From NCBI RefSeq assembly GCF_024868665.1, contig NC_079898.1, positions 22,863,364 through 22,927,363 of the forward strand: a stretch of 64,000 nt of DNA, given 5' to 3'. The DNA is from Triplophysa rosa. Lineage: Eukaryota > Chordata > Actinopteri > Cypriniformes > Nemacheilidae. The notes beneath the pieces were generated by a model that saw only the letters and a list, made by a program, of their open reading frames with translations, searched no databases and was not told the origin of the DNA. The stretch's first letter is position 1. Each line of letters opens with the position of its first letter. Both the position numbers and the translations under genes were made by a program. Positions 24,701 to 36,700 of this stretch are shown in pieces.

Positions 24701-27700
24701 TTTGTCATAGAGTAGCTTATAGATATGGATGATTATTACCAATTTCCAGTCATATATTTTGTGTCATTTTGTGTACCATAGTGAATGTATGAGTTTAAAA
24801 TGGTATCGTTTTTAATTATGGGTGAACTTTACTAATAAATGAATACTTAAAGGAACAGTTCATCCTCAAGTTGTTCCAATTCTGATGAACACAAAGAAAG
24901 ATATTTGGAAGAATGCTTGTAACCAAACAGGTCTCGGCCACCATTGACATGCCATTGTAATTTTTCCTACTATGGTAGTAAATTGTGGCCAAGAACTGTT
25001 TGGTTACAAGCATTCTTACAAATATCTTTCTCTGGGTTCATCAGAACAAAGAAATGTATACAGATTTGGAACAACTCGAGGGTGAGTAAATGAAGACAGA
25101 ATTTTTGTTTTGGGGTGAACTGTTCCTTTTACTATCTAGATCTCACCTTACTATCTAGTTATTTTCTGTTTTCTTTCACAGAGCCAAACAGTTACCGCAC
25201 ATTGGCAGCTCGATCGGTCAACAGCTCTCGACTAGCGCAGGATTACACGCTTCTAAAAACGTTGCTCCAGTCTGTGCGCTACTACAGTCGAGCTAACCTC
25301 TACGGGCCCAACATCGGCCGTCCGCGTAAAAACGCAATCCTTTTGCTAGATGGGTGAGTAACTCTCTTATACAGCGTGTGTAGTTATGAAGCTACAAACT
25401 TCCCTATGACATAGTCGCTTGGATTCTAAAACTTCATGCTGGGTAGCTAGGTCCACATTGAAATGTCATTAATCCAAAGTCTCCTTGTGTTACATTCAGT
25501 TTTATTTTTATGATAGCGCTTCTCACGGCTTTACATTGTTGCAAAGCAGCTTTACAGAAAAAACATTTATGCATTCACATAAGAAAAAGAAATGATATAA
25601 AATCAGTAAAAATATAGAATACATGTTATTATTTCCAAATTTTCATAAGATCTACATTAGCATTCATAACTGTGAAAACATATGGACGTATTACTTGTCA
25701 CTGAAAACATGTAAACGCTGTTAGGTCAGCAGGTCTTTTCTGATGTGTGCCTTGTGGCTTCTCGCCATACATGGCTTGTTATAGCTCTCTTAAGCGCTTT
25801 GTTTAAGAAAGTGTGGAAGCGTCCGTCTGCCCGAGGAGTTTCGTAGCTGAGGCATGTTTATGCTGCTCCATGTGGGCTGTTAGTCCAGGGCCTGTAGCGC
25901 CATTGAAAAGCACTGTCAGATAAATAAAGTGTCATCCTGTTAATGACGTGAGCGAACAATGTTCCACCTGCACGCTGCTTGTTCCTCCCACTCACTCCTT
26001 CCACACCACAGATGAAACAGAGCCTTTATAACTGCCGCTTTCTGAAGTTTCGGAAACAACAAAAGAATGCGGCTTTTGCTGATGATGTCGCTGATGGAAT
26101 TCTGAGGGACTCCTAAGGAATCTAAAAATTATGATTCTTTTGTTTCCATGATTCCGTTCTTTGAATACTTTTGATTATGTTTTAGATTTTAGATGCTCTC
26201 ATTATGTTGATATCGTTTGTCTTTCCAAACATACAAAAAAGGGATGATTCAAAATTATATTCAATATATATATCATATAGTTCTGAACACAAATGAGATT
26301 ATTTGGTTAGGTTGAACCAAACATCATTTACAAAATGTTAATGCTCCATCATTTGTAAGGCTCTTTGGATATACAGTAAGCACTCTCTAAATGAGTAAAT
26401 GTATAAACATTTGGAAATTTTGTATTTTCTTGTTCGTTTGATTCCTAAAGCCACTCACAAAAATGAATAGCAATCGTGTTACCAAAAAAAAGAACTTTAA
26501 GTTGAGAGCCATGTACTGTATCGAATTTGGGGCTTTAGGTTTATGTGACTGTCACATTGCCATCCTATGCTTTTGATCATATATACAGCCACGGTAGAAA
26601 AATAAGAGACCATTCCAAATTTTCATTTAATCAGCATTTCTAGATGTATTGTGGCCGTTCCAGTCCAGTGTCTGTTGAATCTCAACAAAATCAAACCTCA
26701 GAAGTGACATAAAGTCATCCAACAGTAATGTGAAAGACTGAAAGACTGACAGCATGACAAGACCCATGAAAACTGTGATAAAAATCCAGCTTATCACATA
26801 AAAAATAATTGTGTAACATTTCCTATATACATGTACAAATACTACTGTTGTATTGCTTAAAAGTGAAAGTGAACTTGTTGTCTTTGCAGTATTTGAGGTC
26901 TAAAAAATACAGAGCTTCTTTTTCATTTTCTGCTAATTAATGCAAATATAAACAATATTTTTATTTGAAATTTGGGAGAAATATTGTTAGTAGTTCACAG
27001 AATGAAGCAGAAATGATAATTAACCATACCTATAAATAGTTTTTTAATTTTGAAAAAACGAAAATAATTTTGAAATAATCTCTTAGTTTTTTTTGCGGCT
27101 GTATGATGTTTTTAAAAAGTATGCTAAAAACACAAATGTGGTGAACAATTTTGATCATTCTTAGTGTTTTTGTTCTGTTTATCAAAACCGTCTAATGCAG
27201 TAATGGGTTTTGTGAGTGATACTAATTGTTTGTAGTTCTAATGTGACAGAGCCAGACATAAATCTGTCAATGCTTGACCACAGCGCCCTTATTCTGGCAA
27301 CCGACGGCTCACAGCAGCCCCTGTCTGAACACACACATGCTGGTATTCCTATCACGACAAGGACCTTCCATTGACGTCTGCTGTTTTCATATTGAGCTTT
27401 TGATATATTGGCATTGGTTCCTCTGCGCTGTATGATTTGCACTCTGCACTTTAAGTTTTTTTCCTTCCTCCTAAGACCTTTTCCCGACGGAGCTTTGAGC
27501 AGTCAAAACTTTGGCTGGAAAATAATGATGCTTGGTATTACAACCACAAGTGCTTTGTCGAAGGTCTTCTTTGGAAAGAGACGCCACCCCTTGCTGCTAC
27601 TAGTCTCGGTTCAGATGGGAATGATAAATGCAGTTTGTGCTCAGTGGAGGACAGGAGAGGAGAGGGGAATTATGGGACAGCTTGGAGTTTGGGAGAAAAC

Positions 27701-30700
27701 ATTCAGTTTTTTGTGCTGAATGTTTGTTTGTTAGTACAGGAAAAATATGTATCAATTTGAACTAAAACAGACACCATGTGGTGTAGAGCTCGGTGCCCTT
27801 TTGTGCGTGCTAGACAGGATCATTTGTTTTTCCAATACAATGTTGTACACTGACATTTTTAATGATACAATATTTCTATTCTTTTCAGGTTTATGAAACA
27901 CGGTGGTTCTGTTGTTGATGCAGTAACCTGGCAACAGTAGGTATTTTACCTTTTTAAATTATAACTTTTTTATTTTTCCACATTGTGTATAGAGATATAA
28001 GGCAACACTCATATGTTGAATAAAGGAGAGGTGTTGAAAAAATAATTGAAATGTGAAAGTTGTTTCAGAGGCAGACTGTTCAGGTGTGAAAATTATATTG
28101 GCATTCTAGACATCTACATTGGCCATCGAATGACTTAAATCTAGTTTAAGAGTACACCAATCTAAGATCGTCAGAAATCAGACCTTCAGTCGGCCTGTCT
28201 GCGCTGTTGTTTATCAAATGTAGAGTCTGCTTCACCCCACCTTAATGTCTAACACCTGCGAGGTGGGATAATGTGCTGGAAGGTGAATTTACACTCCCTA
28301 CTAACACATGCAGGCCTCTAATTTGAGCTCTTTTTCCTAATCTTGTTAAAGCACCATTACTGAGAAGTGTTGTAAAAGACGTCAACTGTTGGTGTAAGAT
28401 CTGCAGAATGTTTCACAGTTAACATTTCTTCCATACCATCAACAAAGAAGCTTTAATAAGCTATATCTGTTCGCTCCGTTTGTCTGTTTTTCATTGTAAA
28501 AAAGTTGAGTGTTTTGACTATTATGAATGGCTATCTCTACGTAAACTGCATTCACACTATGGCCTGCTTTTTTAAGTGCATAAGTTTACTGTATTGTAGG
28601 TGTTTCTGTGCATTGCATTGTGTGATATAGTGTAGTTTTCTGTGCAGTGTACAGTGTTGTTTACAGTTCTTTGAATACAGGCATAGTACCGTATGAGTCA
28701 TAAGGCTGCTGTGCTATCCTAAACTTAATGTAGCTTAAGAATTTAATAAGTGAGATCAGTTACACTCACCTGTGACGGATCAATAAAGAGTCTTTCAGGA
28801 GATTAGAGCAGCTGTCTTCCTGAGGCCACAGGGCAATCATCTGTTGTGTAATGATCTTTAAACTACCACTTCTGCCAAAAGCCTCAAACCTATTATCTTC
28901 TTATAGAGGTAAGGACTATGTGCTTTCTCTTTTGAAAAGCTATTGTGCTTTTGTGTCTTTACATCAGAGGGTCAAATGGGTTTGATTAGAAATTGTATTT
29001 ATCATTTGATTGACATGTTCCCTAGCCCCACCCTGACTGTATCCAGGTGTCTTCATTAGTTCTAGAGTTCTGTGAGAGTTGCATTCACAGTGTGGGATAT
29101 TCCCATTTGATAATATCCTCTGACTTCGTAACATAGAGGTGGTTAATTGCCCAGTGTTGTTTTTTGCAACTTGTTTTGCAGGTGTACAATTATACAAAGC
29201 TATACAAAGCATCAATTAACACAAAACATCAATTACTGTAGTCTAGATCTTAAAACAAGGACTTTTATTTTGAAAAGAAAGATTTTATATATCCAGAAGA
29301 CCTTCTGGTTTCAGTTTTGTTTATTATTTATTATTTTCATTCTGTATTTTTTAAATCTTACATATATATTTAAATCTCCAAGACATTATTTAAAGTCCCA
29401 GTGAAATAAAAAAATACAATTCTTATTTTTTTCATGAAGTATTGCAGCGTTTATAGTAAATAGCTTATCAATGTGGGTCATTTTTCTTTTTAAAATTCAT
29501 GTACCCTCATAATCTTCAGTTAAAATCTGAAAATGCACTTCCGCCCTGAAATGACGATCCATCTCAAACGACGTAAATTAGACGGCTTGGACGGAGCATC
29601 CGTTACTCCTCCCCTTCAACTGTCAGTCTGCCGCTAGTTTCATTTCAAAATGCAACAGCTGTTTTTATACATCCAATCAATTCGCAGTATTTGATTGGAT
29701 GCAAGCTACGCCTACAAATTTTCTCTTTTGAATTTCCTTTTCACTTGGAAATGCCTCAGAATACGGAAGTAAAAACGATCGCAAATTCCGGTTCACAGGG
29801 ACTTTAACACTTTAATATGGTTCTTCCTGATTTGACGCATTAGAAGAGGCAATGAGGTATTCTAAAACGGTCAATTATTTTAAGGGAAGAAACATCATTT
29901 TCTAGAGGAACAGTGTACAGTGTACTTCTGAAAAGTTTCTTCTTTTTTACTGTTTATTCCGACACAGCTCTCCCTGGTGGTGGATCTTGATTTGGACATT
30001 GCAATGAATGCAGTATTTCAGATAGCATTTGGCTGTATACGTGGACAGCTGGCTTTATCTATAGCTGACGGTTGGCTTTTGAGGTGTCAGCTGGAGGTGA
30101 AGCAACAAGTCTGTCTTGAGATGAGATTCTGCTGTGCGCTTTGCTCCAGTCGCACCCGAGCAATCACTGCCGTCTGCTGGAGACGAACAGGGCAGCGAGT
30201 TGCAGGTCAGCAGGAGGACTTCCTGTGTGATATCATGAGAAATCGCAGATGCTGTGTTTAGAGAGTTCCAGCGAAAATATGCAGGGCTATTTATTTTCCC
30301 ATTCCTCTTCTAAGTTCTTTGTCAGCCGAGGGGTCGCTTCATAGCGTCTCATTTCAGATTCGCTCAGCAGTGCTATGTGGCAAACGTTGCTTGAATTCAT
30401 ACGCAAAGATAAAAAACAACCTCATTAACGCATAGGCGCTTTCTTTTATCTCCCAGCACAATGTTGGCTGGATGTGCTTCCAATGACTTTAATTAGTTCC
30501 ACGTTGAGTTGCTTTGAATTATTTCAGTAATGAGAAACTCCAAGTGTTTTATCAAGTGCCTGCAATAGCTGCGGCCTTTAAAAGTTATAAGGGCATAAAC
30601 AGGTTTGCATTTCTCTCTCAATTAGCCAGCCCCCCTGCGTCTTCACGGAGAAGGTGGCATTAGTAGACTCCTTAATGAAGAGGTCAACCCTAATTAAAGG

Positions 30701-33700
30701 AAACGGAAGTAGGAAAGGGTGTCGGAGAGGAGAATTGAGAAAAATACACCACCCACTCAGTCAAACTCGATCCATATGCTCTCACACGTCCTGACATGCA
30801 ATTATCATTTTACAGCAAAAGAGGAATCCAGGAATAATATCCCTCACGACCTCTGTTAAAAGTCTCTTGTGGCGTTTAGAATTAGTTAGACGGTGGAATT
30901 ATCCCTTTAAAGCTGTTTTCTTTGCTTAACGTTGTGCTTCTCATTAGTTCATCTGAAATGGTACCATCAATGGGCTCTTTTAACATTGCATGAAGTAAAA
31001 AGGGATAATTCATCCGAAAATCTGTCATTATTTAATCATCCTTGTGTTGTTCAAAATCCTGTATTTCCTCAGAAAAATGTTACACTCCCAAAAATAAATG
31101 TTCTCTATAGGGTCTTTGTCTTTTTATTTCGTTTGCAAAAACGTTAGTGGAAAGGTATAAAATATTTGTTTCCTATTCAATTCAATTTAATTTAATTGCT
31201 TTTTACAATGTTGCATTTTCAAAGCAAGAAAGAAAGAAAAACAGAAATAGACAGAATACAATTCAGTACACAGTGTAATAGAAAGTGTAAGACCATTCTA
31301 ATAAATAAAGCAATGTTCATGAAATTTACAGAACTCTAAGCTAAGCTAATATCAGAAGTCTCCTGGTAAGCAAGCCAACACAGCACAGTGACAAGGAACC
31401 AAACCCCAATGATGAATAAAACAATCTCTGGAGAAACCAGACTCAGCTGGGAGGGCCAGGTCTCCTCTGACATGTTACAGCTGCATTCAGTAAATGTTTT
31501 TTGATTAATTGCGAGAGGATTATTATTAGTGATTTATTGATTTTACATTTGTGTAAAACTTTACAGTAAGTTATTTGTTAACAGCGATTTCGTTTTTCAG
31601 CATTTATTAATCTTTGTTAGTTCATTGTGCATTGACGGTTACAGCTTTTGATTTAAAAAATGTACATTGGAATTAACATGAAGATGAATAAATGCTGTAG
31701 AAGTATTGTTCATGTTCACAAATATGTTAACAAATACAACCGTAATGTAAAGTGTTACTATTGGTATCTAAAATGGGTCTTCTATGGCATTCTGAGGAAC
31801 CCTTTTAAGCACCTTTATTTTTTAGGAGTGTATTGACAGCCACCATCCTCATTCACTTTCCTTGTACGGACAAAATCCCCAAAATGAAAGAAAGCATACA
31901 GGTTTAAAATGATATGAGGGTGAGAAAATGACAGAATTTTCATCTGGGTGAAATATCCCATTAATATTGCATGTTATACTATAAAATACACATCAGTTTG
32001 AATAGAATACAGTGACAGTATGACAGATTCAAAGTGATTGGTACGAATAGACGGTTTGAATGTCTGTTTGTCTGTTGCTATACTAGAACTTTTCTCTGGT
32101 TATTAGCCGATACTTAACATAATACTAAAGATCTACCCTATACTAAAATTACACTAAAATGTAAGAAAATAGCATAAATCTGAACTCTTTAAATCTGAAC
32201 TCAGAATTGTTCAAAGTTTCTGGCAGCTCGTCAATGTCTTTTAGATTTGTTGTTGTCTACTGTATTTGCTTGTGTCTGTGGACAAATGGCAGAGATTTCA
32301 ATATGACCTCGAACATTTCTCATCAATTTTTCCAAGACCAGATTGTATGAGCTATTTTATAATTTTATGGCTTTGTGCTCTAACTTTGTGTAAACAATTG
32401 AAATGAGACATAACTGAGATTTGAAGTCTCCTGAGCTTTAACAGAGTAACCTCTGAGCAATAACATTGTCCTCTGATTGATTCTTTATGTCTTTCATTAG
32501 GAGGCCCTTTTTTCTCAGTTCTGCAGGAGACCATGAAACAGATGTATGCCGAACGTCTATTTTTCTTCCGCTCCTTCCATCTTTCCCCCTCTCTTCCAGA
32601 GATCTCTTTCTATATTCAGAAGTCAGTTTGTTGAGGAGTCGCTAATGTACCTCACAAACCCGAGCTAAAACACCCACATATGGAGATGCATGAGCTAAAT
32701 CTAACGGCTGGGAGTTGGAGAGTTCCTCGCTGGTGTTGGAGATCCAAGGATAATGAAGATTTGTTGCCTCGACAGTTTTGTAGCTTTAATCCCAGAGAGA
32801 CTATAAATTGTGAGGGTCAGCATCCACAGAGAACCACCATTCCTTCAGATACGTCAACGTCTTTAGACGTATTAGTTAACAATGGTGTGGTTCACTGAGG
32901 CCCTTCTTCTTTCCACTTTCCACACCCTCCTCCAGATGGCCGGTCCACCGTTACTTCATCCCGACCCCTTTTTTCTCTCACAGCACCGTCTCTTGGACCT
33001 AAAAGAACCCTGCGTCATGTCACCACTGTCTTCTTTGACATCTTAATATGATTCACAGACTGGATCTGTTAGTTATTTTGTTTGTAAACCTGCAGACTGA
33101 CCTTTAATGCCTTTCATTCATATTTTGAACTCCGTTCACTGAAGTGGGCAGTGAAAATATGGATTGTGTTATTTCATGTTGTACTGGTAACATCAAGATT
33201 GATGGTTTTTGGCTTTTTGGCCATTGTTTTTATTTGATGTTTGTCCAGTCTCAGGCCTCGTTTCAGGCTAAATTATTTTGTTGCTGACATGTAAATTATT
33301 GTCGGATGGAATTGTAGTAATCAGTTGTTGATTTGCAGTATTGGGTCGGTGCGGCTTCAATAAGTCGTCTGCTGGGGAAACATTGTGTTATTGAACTTCT
33401 CGGTACATTTTGTATATCCACTAATAAAAGACACGTACATGTTACAGACACGCTTGAACCGAATTTGCCAAGTGAGAAATGTTCCTAGAAACGAGTGAAA
33501 GAAATGTTCAAACAAACATTGTTTGTTGTCTCAGTAACAATGTTTCGAATTGCTCTGTAGAGCAGTTTGTCCGTTTAGGGCTACTGTAGAAACAACATGG
33601 CGATGTAAGGTGACCCCTGGTGTATTTAGATAGAAATAGCTCATTCTAAGGTAATAAAATCATAATGCTTCATTATGTAAGGACTTTATACAAGACATAG

Positions 33701-36700
33701 TTATGTATATTATATTGCATTTCTGTCAATAGATCCTCCAACAAATTACACATTGGACCTTTAACTTTATTCTACTGCGAAATGTTTACACATACCCAAA
33801 AGGTACATTTAGTCAACCAATCTGACAGTTTTATCCAAATCAAATACTTTTATTATTGTTTATATCATATACTATGGATCTCATAGTTCTTACAACGCTG
33901 TTTTAATATCTTTGCAGTTACTACATTGACAGACGTGTAACCAAAGTGGAAGACTTCATGAAGACAAGACTTCTGGACACTTTGTCTGAGCAGATAACCA
34001 AAGTAATGAAGGTAAGATTTGAATTGTGTTTATGGTGAATCAGGCATTTGTTTTTGAACGTGCAAGCCAAAAATGTGCCAATATGTGTTGGGTTTGTTGT
34101 TGTAGACGCACATCCCTCTAGTGCTCATTAACTCTGTTTATCTCGAGGGTTTTGGCTTTGTCCTCAGCTGCACCACCCAAACAAGCCGCCGGTCTGATAG
34201 GTGGGCTGCCGTTAAGGGAGGAAGAGACGTCTTCGGGTTTGACTGGGTTTACGATTTACAAGTTCGCTGCGATGCCTCGGCTGGTCTGGGAACAGTCCCC
34301 TAATAAGCAATGCCAGGTTTCACAACGTTTAAAACATTTCTCTAGGCCCAATCTATAAATACACAGCTCTCCTGTTTTATGTATGTCAGACTCACACATC
34401 TGGTTGAGCGTTCCCCAGAAAGCAACGGAGGGGGGATACTGGCCTTCCTCACAAATATCAAACAAAAGACGCTTTGGTTTTGCTCCCTCCCAACCCAGTG
34501 GGACAGTTAGAACCCATTACATGGTGTGATGTCACCCGACCTCTATAGAACAAGTGCCAGATCTGAATGTAGAAGATTTGGATTTATTTTTGATAGCGCT
34601 TGTTTGAAAGCTTCTTTCACTCCTTTCTTTGGCACTTTCAGAATGCCCCGCTCTCTTCTGCAGGTGTTTTTTGTTGGTCCGGCAGTGGTTGTGACAGTTT
34701 GCCAATTCGTCCCAAAATGATTTCTGCTTCCGTGTTGGTTTCGCTGGCAGTCCATCATGTCCTGAAAGTTCAGAACGTGTCAGAATCAGAACCAATGTCA
34801 GCATGAGAGAGAAGAGCTCTTCTCTGGTTTATTATGAAATATGCCTAATATACTCAACATGTGTTCTATTATTACCAGACTCAGACCCTGCAGCTAGGCG
34901 GCAGTGAGCTATGCATCGGGCTTCAGAGTTGGGATCTCGTATCTATTTACATGCTTTCAGACGGCATGCCCACAGAACATTCACGGACCGTCTGATTCAT
35001 ATTGAGCACAGAAATGTCAAGAAATGTCTGATTTCACATTACGCAATGTTGTCTAGAAATGCACCTTGGAATTTTGCTGTTCCAGTGGTTTATATGGTGG
35101 AGTGACGATAAAGATTTGATTTTAATTTAAGCGGTGATTTTGTGGTTAGAATAAACTGCAATGTGAATCGGATTCTGTTTCCAAACTCTGATTACACCTG
35201 CACAACACCCTATTACTTTATTTCTTAAGGTCTGTGTCATTTGATTAGATTTGATGAGGTTTTTCTCTCTTTTTTCTTTTGCAGATTGTCCAAACTCATG
35301 GTCCTGAGAAACGGGTTTGGTTAGGTGGAGTCGGCCCTGCTTGGGCAGGAGGCACCAATAACTTGTCAGACACTTTTGCTGCAGGTTTTCTGTAAGTAAA
35401 GTTTCTTCATGTTCTCAAGAGCTGCAACAAAATACAAGTTTTAAATCTGTAATTTATTTTATTATTTGAAAGTAATACTGTATATGTTGTAGGATGGGGT
35501 GACACAATATATGGTATTGTCAAGAACCGTGATATTAAAAACCATGGTTAGGGTTGGGAATCGTTTGAACTTGATCCATTCCAATTCTGATTCTGCTTAT
35601 CGAATTCGATTCTTATCGATTCCCAGTTTCGATTCCACAGTTGAAGTAAAACATTTAGATATTAACCTGTATGGTCATTTAGCCTGTTTATTGACTTGTT
35701 TGCAAACAATATATATATTTATGAGCATCGTTTTGTGTTATACAGTATACACATAGATTCATGATTTTTCAAATTTCTTACAATTTGTATTACCATAGCT
35801 GAACTACATCATGGTTCAACTGTAGTAACTATAATGAAACTATGGTTAATTTGTGGTGGTTCCTGTGCTTTTTAATGCAAATACTATAGTTTAACTATGC
35901 TTACTATAGTAAAAATATTGTTAATTTTCATAAGGGCTTTTATTGAGATATCAGCAGATATCAACAAGATACATGCAACGCATGTAGTTTTCTGAAAATA
36001 TGCACACAGGAATTGATAAGAGGCATTCAAAGTTTAATCTCAAGTATCCGATTCCTATTCCTTTTGTTTCCGATCCGATTCCTAGCCTTTCGATTCCCAA
36101 CCCTAATCCTGGTATTGACGATATTGATATCATATTAATTCTACACGTATGAAAATATCGTTGCTGTCCTTCCGAAACCTCAGATGTCCAAATTCGCTGT
36201 TTCGCAGGAAATGGAAGAAACTGTTCTCTTTAATTAAATACAGTGTTGTCGAAATTGCAAGCACTATTTAATACTTTTTATTGGTTAGATATTTCCAAAA
36301 TCCAGTGAAAAACATAAAGGGTAACTAATAATGATTTATGGCAAAAAATAAAAGTCACGAAATAAGGAGATACGAGGTTTCGGAAGGACAGCAGCGATAT
36401 TGTAAATACTTCAGTGCCAGTTTAAAGTTTTGCCTTATGAGCCACAATGGTTACAAACTTTCTAAACCCGAACTAAATTAAAGATTTGTTCATTTAATTT
36501 TTTTATAGACATCATTATAATTTTGTAACTGAATTATTTGGGCCACGATAACCGTGAAGTGAAAATCTGAATATGACAGCCCTAATATATAGTCATATTA
36601 TCATTATTTATACTACATATGACTCGTGTTACTTTAGTCAATGAATATTCTTTTGGCAAACACATATTATGCTATGTCCTTCTTTAAAGTGTTTACTAAA

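Larger units (their letters stand above)
23188..25181 (+). other. hpse2: HPSE2 intron 4 (2.0 kb)
   Basis: Holds three Angel-like elements (23872-24172, 24604-24831, 24851-25127). The stretches 23188-23867 and 24177-24600 show nothing that I recognise. Confidence 0.85.
25354..27888 (+). other. hpse2: HPSE2 intron 5 (2.5 kb)
   Basis: Contains a minus-strand retroelement tail (25491-25600) and a Tc1/mariner-like MITE (26583-27104). At 25600-26580 and 27105-27888 nothing is recognised. Confidence 0.8.
31084..31833. repeat. AAAGAACC-type MITE halves around further insertions
   Basis: Left half CACTCCCAAAAATAAATGTTC (31084) and right half GGGTCTTCTATGGCATTCTG...CACCTTTATTTTTTAGGAGTG (to 31833) resemble the two ends of the element at 4541-5009. 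Confidence 0.55.
31001..31960. repeat. Angel-like element, copy 6, split by later insertions
   Basis: Left half 31001-31082 (AGGGATAATTCATCCGAAAA, CTGTCATTATTTAATCATCC) and right half about 31840-31960 (GAGGGTGAGAAAATGACAGA...GGGTGAAATATCCC, then TTAA). Between them sit an AAAGAACC-type element, itself split, plus a LINE-type tail and a hAT-like MITE. Confidence 0.65.
27937..33917 (+). other. hpse2: HPSE2 intron 6 (6.0 kb)
   Basis: Contains the TTAA element at 29394-29803, the stacked insertions at 31001-31960 and the element fragment at 33550-33760. At 27937-29389, 29808-31000 and 31965-33549 I see no repeat family. 30500-30760 and 32640-32900 are more complex in composition and could be conserved non-coding sequence. 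Confidence 0.8.
35491..36585. repeat. Probable outer transposon split by two inner ones
   Basis: Left GTAGGATGGGGTGACACAAT...GGTATTG and right GATAACCGTGAAG...TATGACAGCCCTAA look like the two ends of one hAT-type element with GGGCTGTCA ends. Inside are elements at 35546-36106 and 36155-36400. Both ends have decayed, so the call is tentative. Confidence 0.4.

Noticed and set aside
29977..30261. 94-codon ORF in HPSE2 intron 6
   Set aside because: No domain recognised, and no splice or expression context. Likely chance in a GC-richer patch.
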